Shown here: piece after piece, positions 48,964-61,432 of the stretch | Layout of the letters: every line of letters starts with the position of its first letter | Position numbering within the stretch: position 1 is the stretch's first letter | Assembly: GCF_933775445.1 (NCBI RefSeq) | Contig: NC_065875.1 | Coordinates: 25,047,555 to 25,111,554 of the forward strand | Direction: 5' to 3' | Source: Argentina anserina | Taxonomy: Eukaryota; Streptophyta; Magnoliopsida; Rosales; Rosaceae | Length of the DNA stretch: 64,000 nucleotides | Position numbers and translations under genes: made by a program | Notes under the pieces: generated by a model | Databases searched by the model: none | Seen by the model: only the letters and a program-made list of their open reading frames with translations | What the model was told of the DNA's origin: nothing

Positions 48964-50035
48964 GTGGTTTCGAAACTGCAACGATACTACGGTACAAAAC
49001 TTCAGAGCAAAACTAGAAGGAGAAGGCAAATTTCCAAGCGAAAACATACAATTCGACAACTATGAACTACGAATTATGAAAGATTAATTACAGCGTAAAT
49101 TTCAAAACAGGGTAAGAATTTCCGGCTACGGAGCTCTGAATTGTGAAAAGTACCTGTTGAACAAAGCAAGAGAGCGAATAGGTGAGAGAGAAGAATCACA
49201 AAGGGACTGCGGAGATTTAGGTATATTTATTTTCATACATGGAAAGTGAGCGAGGGAAACGTGAGGAGCGTATTTTTACCGTCTGGGTTAACTTGTTTCG
49301 TACTTACGCGGTAACATTCGTGTAATACTGTACTGCGGTGAAATTGCTGACCATTTTACTGGTGTGTTTCGGGTTACTGTAAACGGGTCGAGCTTACCCG
49401 CCAAATATCCGTTAAAGGTCCAAACACATTATGTAACAACTAACAAGTAAAACCTCATACAGGGAGATCCAATACAACTATACAAGGTAAAAAGCAGTAG
49501 AGGAGAACTTATATCTCGGTACATAAAAACTTACAAAGATAAATTCATCTTGTATGACATTCATGTTCGATAAATTCATTATGAAAACAAAAACAAAACA
49601 AAAAACAAATGGTTGTTTGAACGTCAATTCCTTAATAGTCATAATATGTAACTTTCTCAACCCTACCAGATTAAAAATAGTATAGTAGTTATTGATCGTC
49701 GCATTTAGCAAAGAGTGTTGATTCCTTTATTCAATTGATTTGTTAGGGTCACCTAATATATGAACTTCAAATTCCTAGGTTAATTTATCCTCTTTGTTGA
49801 CTCGTATTAATCTCTATAGCCCTCTATCCATATTGGCCATCCCACCAAGAATCGTACATTTTCTCTCCGAAAAATAAAAATAAAACATCGTGCATTTACT
49901 CCAATCCGATTATGGTCTTCTGGGTCCTTCACTCTTTCCCTTTCAAGTTTCAATTTCAAAGGAAAGATCATATACTTGGTTCAGACGCCATTGGTTTCAT
50001 CTAATTTAAACTCACAGATTTGCCAACAATGCTCT
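48964..50035 (-). promoter_or_regulatory. MATE leader and promoter region, copy 2 of the HIR upstream block
   Basis: It carries, in the same order as 42320-43160, the acceptor-like GCAG/TTTCGAAAC (about 48977), AGCAAAACTAGA, GCGAAAACATACAATTC, the leader donor CAACAG/GTAC at 49153-49154, a TATA-like AATAAATATA near 49220, GTGTTTCGGGT, the GGGTCGA...ACCCG pair, CATTTAGCAAAGAGT, ATTCAATTGATTTGTTA and ATCATATACTTGGT. About 190 extra bases at 49440-49640 are absent from copy 1. The coding exon of MATE begins right where the homology to the HIR leader ends. Confidence 0.8.
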
Positions 50036-50669
50036 TTTTAGTGCAATGGGGACGCTCTGTGCGCTTTGGTTCGTCTTGTATACCATAACCTCATCGGGGC
50101 TTCTGTCTGTCTAGTTGAGCTCCCTCATTTCCTATCTACTTTAGGACACATCAGTCAGTTGAGGCCTTGGATGAATTATATCTCATATTTGGCTGCTAAT
50201 GTAGGAAAGTCGCGGCCAGATAATGTGACATACATGTAGTATACTACAACAATAATAACGCTATTCTATACTTTGCTTATTTTTCTACTTACATAAGCAT
50301 ATAGCTGTCACAAGCTTTATCACTATGGTTATACCCTATATCTCGAAGTCTTTGATCATTGATCAAACTCATTCTCAATCTACTTCTATCCTCAACTAAA
50401 AGGTGTAATTAATTCAACCCCCTTAATTACAAAAATACACTCGTATTATTTCCAGGAAGTAAACTCTGTACTCTGTATTTATACATCATTATCTTGTTTC
50501 AGTTGTTTGTTCCTAATGTTATGTATGAATAGATCCCATCATATGCAGAGGACTCGCTCTCCCTCTCGCATTGGTTCAGATACCCTTCTGGATTTTCAAA
50601 TGCCATCTCATATATCGCAGAATTTTAGTTGAACTGTCCATCATTTCTTTTAATTGTCCAATTCAAAAA

Positions 50670-51744
50670 GGGGTTATATTTGCACCTCCCTAATTATTGT
50701 TTATACCTCCTTTTTTTTTTTGATGAATTGTTTATACCTCCATTGCTATTAACACCTCCTAATTACTTTTGGCAAAAACTAAAAACTAAAATACACCTCC
50801 TCTTGTTTACCATTACACCCTCCATCCAAACTTAGTTTTCTCTATTCCTAAAACCCAGTACTCTAATTTGATAGTTTTATTGAACTTCGTCCACCCTTTT
50901 AGTAGTTAATCTCTTTGTAGTATCACCTCTCCATAGCTAATCGTTACAGCATTGAAGTGTAAGATCAAAACATGGCTGATCAAATCAATTTTACAAAAGA
51001 TAAAATCTCTACAATTCAAGACTGAAACTAGAAAACTAAATACGCAATTTGAACTAGCTTAAGTGTTTGGCATAGAACACAAATGGAGGCAAACCATTCA
51101 ACTTGCACAGAGCAAATGCCTGTCAACAAGTCAGACTCGAATCACTCGATGTCCTCACTTTACAATTGCTTGAATCTTTTACTTGCTTCTAATATGTTCT
51201 CTATGTGTCCAAAGGCACTGATGAAACCTTCACCACCAGGTCCAAATCCATTTCCAGGTGACTTGTTGTTGCTTCTGGGTTACTTTAAGTCGTCAATTTC
51301 CATCAACAAGAGAAGACAAGAGGTCGTAGAAAGAAGAAGAGAAGAGTAAGAACACAAGAGGTTGTCGTAAAGAAAAATCGTCTCCTTTTATTTTTATACT
51401 AGTCTCGTACACATGCGATGTATGTGTTTTCATCGCATGAGTTTGCACAATTTTATTGAAATGTTTATGTAATTCTATTTACCCCGAGGGATATTTTTGA
51501 TAAAACACATTGGTTAAACATTTATGGTTTTACGTAATTATCATGTTGTCTTGTGTGTGAGTGTAAGACTACAAAGAGGTATATTCGGAAATTCATATTT
51601 TAGTGATTTTCTTGAAGTGCTCGCTTTATAGTAGTAAAGATTTGTCATTAACTGACTTTTTAGATGAGTTGAAAAAGTCAAAGAAAAATATTAAAAAAAT
51701 TATAGAGGTACAAACAGTAACTTGGGAGGTGCAAATACAACCTC
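50670..51744. mobile_element. Non-autonomous Mutator-like element, about 1.08 kb
   Basis: The left end GGGGTTATATTTGCACCTCC and the reverse complement of the right end GAGGTTGTATTTGCACCTCC start inverted repeats of about 40 bases (continuing TAATTATTGTTTATACCTCC against AAGTTACTGTTTGTACCTCT). The flanking 9-mers ATTCAAAAA (50661-50669) and ATTAAAAAA (51745-51753) match at 8 of 9. The interior has no transposase. A short plus-strand frame at 51083-51349 has no recognised domain. Confidence 0.7.
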
Positions 51745-51968
51745 ATTAAAAAAATAATGCAAAAAGAAGAAGATAAACTCAACTGTGTCACACGTCAAAA
51801 TCTAGAACTCATGTTTTACGATGTATTTGGATACTGTAATTCAAGTTTCCATATAATTTATACAATCATATGAATTAGAATCCAATATATTTGAATTTTA
51901 ATTAATTGAAAATTTCGTTTGGATTATAATGCATAATTTTTAAAATAACAAGAATTAATGTCATTTAG

Positions 51969-52148
51969 AGAAGTAAATTTTTCGCTCAACTCTATCATGC
52001 CCACCTCATACCCACCACCCTAAGTGAATGACAAATGTTTTTTTTCTCAACAAATTTATAATTATAGTATTATAAAAGACACTTGACATTAATTTATGGT
52101 GGTGAGAATGAGATGGGCATGATAGAGGTGTGTGCTAAATTTGTTTCC
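51969..52148. mobile_element. Mutator-type MITE, 180 bp, related to the one at 14486
   Basis: It is flanked by the perfect 9-bp duplication GTCATTTAG (51960-51968 and 52149-52157). The ends AGAAGTAAATTT and (reverse complement) GGAAACAAATTT open inverted repeats that continue through CTCTATCATGCCCACCTCAT against CTCTATCATGCCCATCTCAT. It shares the GAARYAAATTT start and the CCCACC block with the MITE at 14486-14749. The surrounding 51820-52365 may itself be an older element. Confidence 0.88.
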
Positions 52149-52157
52149 GTCATTTAG

Positions 52158-52496
52158 AAGGAATTTAGAAAAAAAATACATATTTTTAATGGAATTCAAG
52201 TGGGAAATCTCTATATTAAAATCTCTGATTTATTTTCTATAAGAATTATAATTTCCACTTAATGTTAATCCAAACAGAAAGCCTTGAGGAAAAGAATCAT
52301 GAAATACCAATTTTTATTTAAATTTCAGAAAAAAAAATTGAGGTTATCTAAATACACTGTTATAGAATCCACTGATCCAGGTGGCGGCTGTACAAAGCAG
52401 GAAGCAAGCAAACGCCACTAACACATCGAACAAAGAAGAACAAGAAGAAGTAGATCAAACAATTCGAAAGTCGAAACCAAAGGTTGAAGAAGACGA
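52158..52496. other. Upstream region of the 2-oxoadipate enzyme gene
   Basis: No gene is visible. It is probably the promoter and leader of the plus-strand gene at 52497, with purine-rich AAGAAGAAC repeats near 52430-52455. Confidence 0.5.
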
Positions 52497-54567
52497 ATGA
52501 TTATCCGACTCTCCAACACCGCCACCATAACCATGTTAAGAAGCTCCTCTCTTTCCTACCCTTCATTCCACTCTCTCATATCTCGCCAACGCAACAATCT
52601 GAATTTCACCAGGACCTTCATCTCCCTTACCAGATTACGTCTTCCCCTGAATCTGAAACACTCCATCTCCACCAAAAACCAACCTCTCCGCACTGTTTGT
52701 AGCTCCAAATCCGACAATGGATCCCATCACCCTTCTTCTTCTTCTTCTCAGGTACTATATACTTGTACTGTTATAAACCCCCCATGATCATTTATATATA
52801 TGTGTGTGCTATATGTGACTGTGTGCATGATTATCTTCTGGTTATATTCATGATCAAACATCAAGAAAGAATATATCGTTCGGTGTCGTATTGCAGGGAG
52901 GTGAATCATTCTTCAGGGGAGTGTTGGCAAACATGGAGGCTGTGTACTTGAGCAGGAACCCTACAGCAAAGTCAGTGTTGGATCTTGTTGGGTCTGAGGA
53001 ACAGATTAGCTATGATCATTTCGCGTTTAGGACCTTTGGGGTACATCTCTTACTTGCTGATCTTCATGTTCATTAGCATTGTTAATCAAGTCTGTCATTT
53101 ATGTTTTAACTTGGGAACGATTTATAGGTGAATGGTTATGGAATTGATTCTATGGCTAGATTTTTCTTGGATTTCGGATATACTTCCAGGGAAGAGTTAC
53201 GATTCCCGGCTAAGAAATTGAGGGCATTGTGGTTTTCTCCTCCTAGTTATGCGAATTCTTATGGTGGTGCTGGTGTTAATGGGCCGTTGCCGAGAATATT
53301 CATATCTGAGCTTCTTGTTGATCAGATGAGTCCACAGACTCAGGTACATATATTTTGATGTAATGTTATATGTTCATGGCTGATAGGAGTTTTATGATAT
53401 ACATTATGTAATCAGAGGGAAAAAGGAAAAGGGTTTTGAAATCCACTGTCAGAATCTTCCTTTTCGATTGAAATCCACTTGAACCATTCCCTATTTCCAA
53501 TAGTTGAATGCTATTTGTTTCAAATTTCAGGAGATAATCCATAAGTACACTGAAAACTCTAATTCTGGGAATAAGTATGCTGCTCTAGCAAGTGCCGTGG
53601 GAACTTTGACTTGGGAAAAGCCATTATACTCAGAATTTCAGCAATTGGCTAGGTACTTAAATTTCTATGAGCGTATCTTAACATTTACATAAATGAAATT
53701 GCATCTTCATAACATAACCTGCATAGTATAATCTTTTGAAACTTCAGCATTTTAGCCTTTTAGGATTGATCTTGATCTTCAAAGACTTATATTTGGATAA
53801 TGGATACATAGGGAAAGTGAATATGCTGCCTGGACCCTTGCCAATGGGTACGCAGTCAACCATGTCACCATCTCTGCTCACCAGCTGAAATCTCAATTGA
53901 GAGATATTAAGAGCCTCAATGAGTTCATCGAGAGGAATGGATTCAGGTTGAATTCTGAAGGTGGAATTCTGAAAGGTATGTTACATGATTACATCATTGT
54001 AGCAGATCAAATAAGTGTGTGAAATCGTGTTAAATCCAAAAAGTGATATGTCTATTAACTTTGTGCATATTATGTTTTGAATCAATGACACTTCTTTAGC
54101 ATAAATCGAATTCAGGCAAAATTTCTTGAAATTTCTTATGAAGTTTTATGTTACAGAGTGATCGTATTGCAGTTTAAACTTTGGAAATGTTGATCTGATG
54201 ACTATTTTCATTAACAGTGAGCCCTGATGGTCTTCTGCTGCAAAGTTCAACTGTCGCAGATTCAGTTAATTTCCAATTTAGGGATGGTCAAACCGAGTCA
54301 GTCCCCTGCTCCTACATTGAGTTTGCTCAACGCCTGGTGCTGCCTCAGTACAGTAATCTACCAGACAACGAGGTAAATGTATTGCTTAAGTACTTAACCC
54401 AGTAGCCCTCTGGATTGTTGAATGTTTTGCACCAAAAGTTTGAACAAATTGAAATGCAACTACCACAGATTCAAGAGCATCACAGGAGGGAAGGATTTGA
54501 AGTTGGTAATGCTGACAAGATCTTTGAGAGCACGTCGTCAGAGCAGCTGACCAGGAGGGCGGCATGA
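52497..54567 (+). CDS. 2-oxoadipate dioxygenase/decarboxylase (DUF1338, FLO7/HglS-like), plastid
   Basis: Seven exons join to 1155 nt (384 aa): 52497-52751, 52897-53040, 53128-53343, 53531-53652, 53812-53975, 54218-54372, 54469-54567. The first 80 residues are Ser/Thr/Arg-rich and look like a plastid transit peptide. The DUF1338 fold follows: ISYDHFAFRTFG (His126), VNGYGIDSMARFFLDFGYTS, YAVNHVTISAHQL (His263) and CSYIEFAQRLVLPQY (Glu335). The two His and one Glu fit the iron-binding triad known for HglS. The family converts 2-oxoadipate to 2-hydroxyglutarate in lysine breakdown. The rice homologue FLO7 affects endosperm starch and amyloplasts. The assignment is by motif recall, and the metal ligands here are inferred from position. 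Confidence 0.9.
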
Positions 54568-55296
54568 AGGACTTCGTAAATAACTGCATGATGAGATCAT
54601 TTCAATCCTTCATGCAGCACCAGAAATAATGACCTGTTCAAGAACTATATCTTTGGTACAAGAAGCAAGGGTGACATTTCTATTGTAGCAACTTATGCTC
54701 CAAAAATTCTTTAAAAAAAAAAACTTATGCTCTAAAATTAAAGAGCTTGAAGCATGTAAATGTATTTGGTAGATGCATTTAATAAATGAAGGTAGGTCCG
54801 ATGAGTTGCTCCAATGCAAAATAACCATTTAAAAACCATGTTAGGGCAATTGTCCATAGACAAAAATGGAACTGTACCAAGAAACTGAGACGAATACTGA
54901 AAAGCTCATAGCTTAGGCATCAGTAGGACTTGTATAAGGAGATGATAATGATGATGATGCAGAGTTCGTGTTCAATAACTACAGCTTATCTGCACCTGAT
55001 GTGGCACAAGATTCCGATAAGGTTATTTATTTTATTTGGTGATACAAGATGAGGGACTCCATTTCAATAATTTTTCTTCACCTATTGCCATCTGACTGTG
55101 ATGGGCGGCCGCACTTACCTTTACCAAAGTTAAAGAATCACGTCTAAGAGACGTAGCTTGTTAAGCTGCCAAACCTGATCTCATGAAATTGACCAAATTG
55201 ACTAACTTTGGCGGAAATCAGATCAGAAGTAGGCTACGAAACAGAGACTTGTATTAACTGAAGGAATAAGATGACAAAGGGAGGTAACAATCTTGG
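54568..55296. other. Downstream region of the 2-oxoadipate enzyme gene
   Basis: 3' untranslated and intergenic sequence. No gene is recognised. Confidence 0.5.
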
Positions 55297-56091
55297 TAGG
55301 ACTGGCGATGGTATATAAAACCATTCCAACCAATTCGTATACCAACTGTATTAAATATGTTGGTATATTAAATATTTGGTACATGGTACATGAGATAGTA
55401 TACCGTATTAATATTAAAATACAGTATATATGTGGTATAGATTTTCCGTATACCATAATATATCGTACCTACCAACTTATATTATATTAAATTATATATA
55501 TCTTTAAATTTCAACTGTAGATTTATTGAAAAATAAATCCAAACCGTATAAATCTACGAACCTTAATATAATCTCTCTGAGTTTCTTTCTTAAGTACACT
55601 CTTTTTCTCGTCTTCAAATTTTTTACTTAGTTATGAATGAATCGATTCAATCGAATTCCTAAGTACAAATGCTTAGACCTATCAGTAGCACTATCACTGC
55701 TTACAACATATCAACATATATCACATTTAAACCTATCATTTATTTTTTTCAATTGTTTTGAGAATTCATAAGTACTTTAACAGTTTGGTTATGTAGACTT
55801 TAACTTTCTATTTATGACTTTGTATTTGATAATTTGGTTGAAGTTATATAAGACTTTAGAATTCTATTGTTATTTCACGTATTTGTTATTACTTATTTGA
55901 ATTGGACCTTTAAATTTTTGGGCCTTAAATATGTTGGTACAAACTCATTACCAACCGTACCAACTGTACCACTTAATTGATATACCAACGTTATTGGTTG
56001 GTATAAATTGTGGATTTTTCATACCAATTATATATTAGTTGGTATATGGTATTGGAAAATTAAGAATAGTATACCAACCAATCGAGCCCTA
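55297..56091. mobile_element. Non-autonomous hAT-type element, 795 bp
   Basis: It starts TAGGACTGGCGATGGTATA and its right end, reverse complemented, reads TAGGGCTCGATTGGTTGGTA. It is flanked by 8-bp near-duplicates AATCTTGG (55289-55296) and AATCTTGA (56092-56099). The interior is very AT-rich with repeated TTGGTATA / TATACCAA motifs and no transposase. The 8-bp duplication and TAGGG-type termini suit hAT. Confidence 0.7.
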
Positions 56092-56344
56092 AATCTTGAT
56101 AACCAATATGACAGACATTTTGCTCGATAAGCCGCACCTGCCTTTACATTTTCCCTACCGGGGGGTCACCCTCTAAACATAACATCAAGCAAACATGTCT
56201 CTCTGTTGCCTTTGCAGTTGTCCAGGAACAAATCATTTAACAGATGATACATCTATACTGAGGACGAAGAGGAAGAAAAAAGAAAAGGGAAAATGAATGC
56301 CGACTAGCGGGCGGAAAACAATACAGACAGGTGCCAGCCCTACC

Positions 56345-59300
56345 TTAAGCTTTTCCATTAGGTTTTGGTGATGGATGGGGAAATTGATGGTGAAATGGAG
56401 AAGCATGGGAGCCATTTGGTATTGAAAGACTCCGGTGCCCATTCCTTGTAAGCAATCCTCCTTGTGTTCTGACACCATTTCTGGTATTTGGACTGGATCC
56501 AACTCTGTCACCTTGCATGGTCTGGAAATAATATGATGAGCTTGCCATATCCTTAAGGTTTGGCAAAGGTTTTAGTGCTTCAACAACTTCGCTCATTAAG
56601 GGCCTTGCTTTAGGATCTCGACTAAGGCAATGAGCAGCTAATTGTGCAGCTTTCTGTACACCTTTTATAGAAAAATGACCTTCCAGCCGAGGGTCTATCA
56701 ATCTGTAGAATCTTCTTCTGTCTCCTAGATGTGGTCGAGCCCATTCCACAAGGTTATGTTCACCATTAGGCCGATTTTTATCCATAGATCTTCTGCCCGT
56801 CAGCATCTCAAGTAAAACTACACCAAAACTATAGACATCACTCCTTGATGTAAGATGTCCTGCAAAAAATGCACCACTGAATTTAATTGGACTCGAACAA
56901 GTAGTAAGAAGTGTGGCAAGATATTGCATGTATGAAACAAATGATATACTACAGAATAATTGGTCGTTGCACCTACGATTGCAGGACCTAGCAACTATAT
57001 AGACAACAGAAGCAATAACATTGCACACCAAGCATAATAAGATGAATAGATAAATCACAAGTAATCTCCATCTTGAGGGAAACCTGTTTCTCGAAGGCAA
57101 TATTGATATGCACAATATGCAGACACTCACAGCGAATAAAATAGAAAATTCAGGGTAATCGCACATACCAGTCATTACATATTCTGGAGCTGCATAACCA
57201 TAAGTTCCCATCACACGTGTGGAGACATGAGTTTTATCACCCTCTGGGCCATCTTTGGCGAGTCCAAAATCAGAAAGTTTGGCATTGTAATCCTGAAAAC
57301 AGCTGTTCATTAGACAGATGAATGACTCTAGGGAGTATGTTTAGTTTGTCAAAGTGTTCAGCACATACTGCATCCAATAAGATGTTGGAGGTTTTGAAGT
57401 CACGATAGATCACAGGTCTTTCTGCCTCCTCATGAAGGAAAGCAAGACCTTTTGCCGCACCCAATGCAATTTTCATTCTAATAGACCATGGAAGAGGCAA
57501 GGACCCTGCATATGATAATGAATATTATCAATATATACTGAAAAAAATACATCTAAATAGGTAAAAGGAACGAAAATTCTAATGTCAAAAGAGCAGTTGC
57601 TTACTCCTAAATAGGTGGTTCTCCAAGCTCCCTCGAGGCATGAACTCATACACAAGTAGCCTTTGATCATCTTCAATGCAGTATCCTATAAGTTTTACCA
57701 AGTTTGGATGGACAAGGTCACCAAGGTAATTTACTTCAGCCTGTCACAAAGAAAGACAAGAAAAATCCATGTTTGAAAACCACATAAGCAGAGAGAGTTA
57801 ATGAATTAGTGAAAATTTACAAGATAAAAGGAAAATGTCCAAACCAGCCATTCTTTATGACCCTGAAGCCCATCATGGTTTAGAGTTTTAACCGCAACAG
57901 TCAGCCCTGTACCAGGTTTGACTGGAGCAGTTCCATTTTCTTCTATCCACCCCTTGAACACACAACCAAAACCACCTTCACCAAGAAGACTTTCAGGTCT
58001 GAAATTTCTTGTTGCCAATTTGAGATCATTGAAAGCAAATTTTCGCAACCGTGTAGCAACTTTAAGTTCCTCTTCGAACTTTGAAGTGGATGCATTACTT
58101 TCTGTGTTACTAGTGGTTGAGTTAGACACTGCAGTAGCCATGGGTTGGTCTCTGCTTGTATCATTTGTAGATTTGATTTCTGTAAAACCAAAATAAAATG
58201 ACAAAATGGCAATGCATAGACTACTGAAACAAAAGCATTGTTTCCTTTGAAAGTAAGACAAAAGAAAAATAGCACTGAGTTGCAATCACGTCACTATAAT
58301 CGAGTTTCAATCACAGATAGAACTTTATATAAGAACATAACCAGAGGAAGCATACATATTGTGTAAGAGGATAGACCAACTTGTGTCAGTTTGATAAGTT
58401 TTTCAGGAACCCAACACAAAATATAATCTAAAATAGAAAAAAGATTCGGCTATGATACAACTAGTTTAGAGGATAGACCATCTAAACAGGCCATTTATTT
58501 TCAAAACTAGTTTACTCTTTTAAACCTATGTGGCTAACTGAATGAGCAATCTTCTAACCTGTGACCTGTTGAAGATACTCCTACCCATAGCAATCCTCCA
58601 ACAAGTAGAAGTAGCTAAATCAAATTGACAACTTTCGCTATTGCTCATTACAGTTTAAAACGTACAATATGAACTCAAGATATTGTTACCCAGCTAAAGG
58701 AGACACTATAATAGATGTCTTAGATTATAGCATGCATGGATATGTCTTATCCTCAAAAGCAAGATCACATGTTTCTTTCAGGATCAAGCCTATAGCCATC
58801 AATCAGCTCCCCTCTCATGAAGATCAAAAGGGGCACACTTGGGTCTCAGCAACTCACATGTTTCTTGCAGGTATACTCTTAAAAAATTCTGGGAATTTTC
58901 ATATATTTGACTAAAGCCATCATGAATGTAGAGTGAAACCCACTTGATCACAATTAATGTGATTGCTGATTTTGTGTACATGCAGTCTTACTCAACTGTC
59001 TTCAATGCTCTTTACTGTAAATTGCTATTGTTTAGGCTTAATATGCAATTCGTTGTACTATAAAAACCTACCTCCAATGCATGCAAAGACACACAAAAAA
59101 TACTGAAAATGCAGAAATGGCAGTGTTATAACTATGGGAAACAAGTTATGACTAACAAAGAAAGAACTGATTACAGTGCACAAGCCACAAGCTAAACAAC
59201 ACAACAATCCCCAAAACACATCTGAACTCGAAAAAAATGCAGCCAGTAAAAAATTGACTCCAACAAACACAGAAATTTACCACAGTGAGTACTGGAGCCA

Positions 59301-59500
59301 CTAATTGAGCTATCAACTTTGGATCTCGAAGAAATGCAGCTCCCCAAAAACCTCAGCCTAAGCCAGCACCCAGTCTCCCCCTCCTCCACATCATCATTAT
59401 CCTCATCATCCACTACCTTATTCTTCTTCCTCTTCACCTTGGATTTGCTTATATCCCAAGACTCCACTTTCACTTTCCCATTCTCAGCTCCCAAACCCAT
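56345..59500 (-). CDS. Receptor-like cytoplasmic kinase, subfamily VII (PBL34/35/36-like)
   Basis: Six exons join to 1467 nt (488 aa): 59281-59500, 57845-58179, 57605-57740, 57369-57505, 57169-57292, 56345-56859. The N-terminus MGLGAENGK plus a later [14 protein letters not shown] block suggests membrane anchoring by acylation. The kinase domain starts at residue 121 ([20 protein letters not shown]). It has GEGGFG at 140-145, the ATP-binding Lys171, the catalytic loop YRDFKTSN with Asp266, DFG at 284-286 and the activation segment [15 protein letters not shown]. The C-terminal tail ([13 protein letters not shown] and on) matches the PBL34 group. Such kinases relay signals from pattern-recognition receptors, including chitin and lipid-type elicitor responses. 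The Arg before Asp266 is kept, so it is an RD kinase. Confidence 0.96.
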
Positions 59501-61432
59501 CTTCTTCTCTCACAGACCCTAAACAACAAAACCCAATTACCATCAAAATCACCAAAACCCACCAACCTTAAACCAGTCAAACAGTCTCAAAGTCTCAACC
59601 TTTCTCCACAACCCACCAAAAGGCTCCAAATTTCAAACCTTTCTTCCAAACCCGACTGGATTTGGCTCAGAAAAAGATGACCCAGTTAGGGAAAGATGGT
59701 AGATCATAGAGGATGTAGATCAAAACAAACATGGGAAACCCTTGAAAGCTCCAAACTTTGATAAGATGAAAACAACAAAAGAACAGAAGCCAAAGAGAGG
59801 AAGTGTCAGTTTCCAACAGATAGGAGCAAACAAAACTTCAGTTTAGCCCACAACAAATGTGTTTGCTGAAAGATGCATAAATCTCAGAATAAAGGACCTT
59901 CCCCCACAATCTGACCAGTTTAAAGTTGGGTGTGTGTGAAAAATGAAAAAAAAGAGAGTAAAATGTTTTTTTTATTTTTGGAAAAATGCACAAAATCTAA
60001 AATAGTAGTAATAATAATATCGACTATCTCTCTCCCTGTCTCTTCTTTCTTTTTGTGTTATTAATTGGAGTGAAGACTGGAAAAAGTGCAAAGGGGAGCT
60101 GCCCGAAGAAAGCGGGTAGGGGGTGTGGCTGACCGTACGAGGTGCAGTGGCATGTGCTTTGGGAAAGGGGCAGTCCGGGCAGGAGAGAGAAGAAGGAGCG
60201 GGACCCATTGTGATGGTGAAGTGTTGGGATGTGCGGGCGGGACGGTGACGCCGGCGTCGGGGTTGATATCATTTGTTTCGAGCCCAATGCCGCAATGCAA
60301 TCATCTCTCATTCTGTGTTTTGGTTCCATAACACGGTGATCGGCCGGGTGAGCTATCATTCTAGAGCCGGAAGCGATTTAGGTATCACTTTTTGTTCTGA
60401 TCCGAACTAAAGACTCTTATTACATCTACCTCATTTGTAAATCAATCACATCAAATATCACCTCTTTTTTTTTTTTTTTATTCCGGTCTTAAAACGATAT
60501 AATTAACACCTATGTGAGATATAATAAATACAAAATATTCTTTCAATTTTTCTCTTATTTCACATATTTCATAATTAGTGGATGTTCAACCACGTATTTT
60601 GCAAAGATAGTTTGCAGCAATGTGATTATGTGAAGCAAAGTGTTCCACTCCATATAAGATAAGATAAATCTAATTATAACACGTTTGGTTTGTAATGCTT
60701 TATTTCTTATGATTGGCACCATTATAAAAAGGTAATTGGGGAAGATAATGCCACCCTGCATTAATCATGCCATTAAGGTATCGAACTGAATGCACCCATA
60801 AGCCTGCATTTTCAGGCATTGCCTTTTATTTTAATAAAAAAAAACAATAGAAATTACATAAGAAGATATCATTTCTATACTTTCCTATATAAAACATTAC
60901 AAGATATCATTTTTTAGTTTATCATACAGCAATTCTATTCTCTATACATTTTAAAGAAGATTTGGGATTACCAAAAAAAAAAATACTTGGGCAATTCATG
61001 CTTAAATTTTCTTTTATATAAAATCGGGGTCAAATCCCCACCTCAGTTGAGAATTCCAACTAAACAAAGAAAAGTGATCGAAACTCTCTGCCTAACTAAG
61101 ATCTTGCTGCAGTGCTGGATGCCTAGAACAAGTAAATGCAGGCAAGGAAATGCTGGGAGTTGCATTGAACAACACATACCATACTAAATTAATCACCAAG
61201 GTATACAAGTAAGACCTGTCATGCAAGAAAATTATAGTATATCGATCAGATCATCAGAACAACAAATTAATTCTAATAGTTAAGCACTTAATATCAATGG
61301 AGAGATTCGGGAGAGGAATAACACAAAACCTGTTAAGCAAGCGACCTCAGCATACATCATCCTTCGTGCGAACTCTTTTCTCTCCATATGCATTTCGCTT
61401 TGATTTTCAGAGAAATATTATTTTTAATTTTG
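59501..61432. other. Intergenic: PBL34-like upstream region, then RLP 3' region
   Basis: 59510-59960 is CA/AAAC-rich and likely 5' leader or promoter of the kinase gene. A GC-richer island lies at about 60070-60330 between AT-rich flanks and may be a proximal promoter or an unrecognised exon; the open frames there are short and overlap on both strands, so no gene is called. 60450-61300 is AT-rich with poly-T and poly-A runs. Confidence 0.5.

Noticed and set aside
51083..51349. 88-codon plus-strand frame inside the Mutator-like element
   Set aside because: It shows no recognised domain and lies within a non-autonomous transposon with decayed content.
60024..60359. Several overlapping open frames on both strands in a GC-rich island
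   Set aside because: Composition alone keeps them open, and there is no domain, splice pattern or start context. It is more likely promoter or leader of the kinase gene.
61018..61060. tRNA-like GGGGTCAAATCCCCA hairpin
   Set aside because: The flanking sequence does not fold into acceptor and D arms, and no A-box precedes it. No tRNA gene was found in the window.
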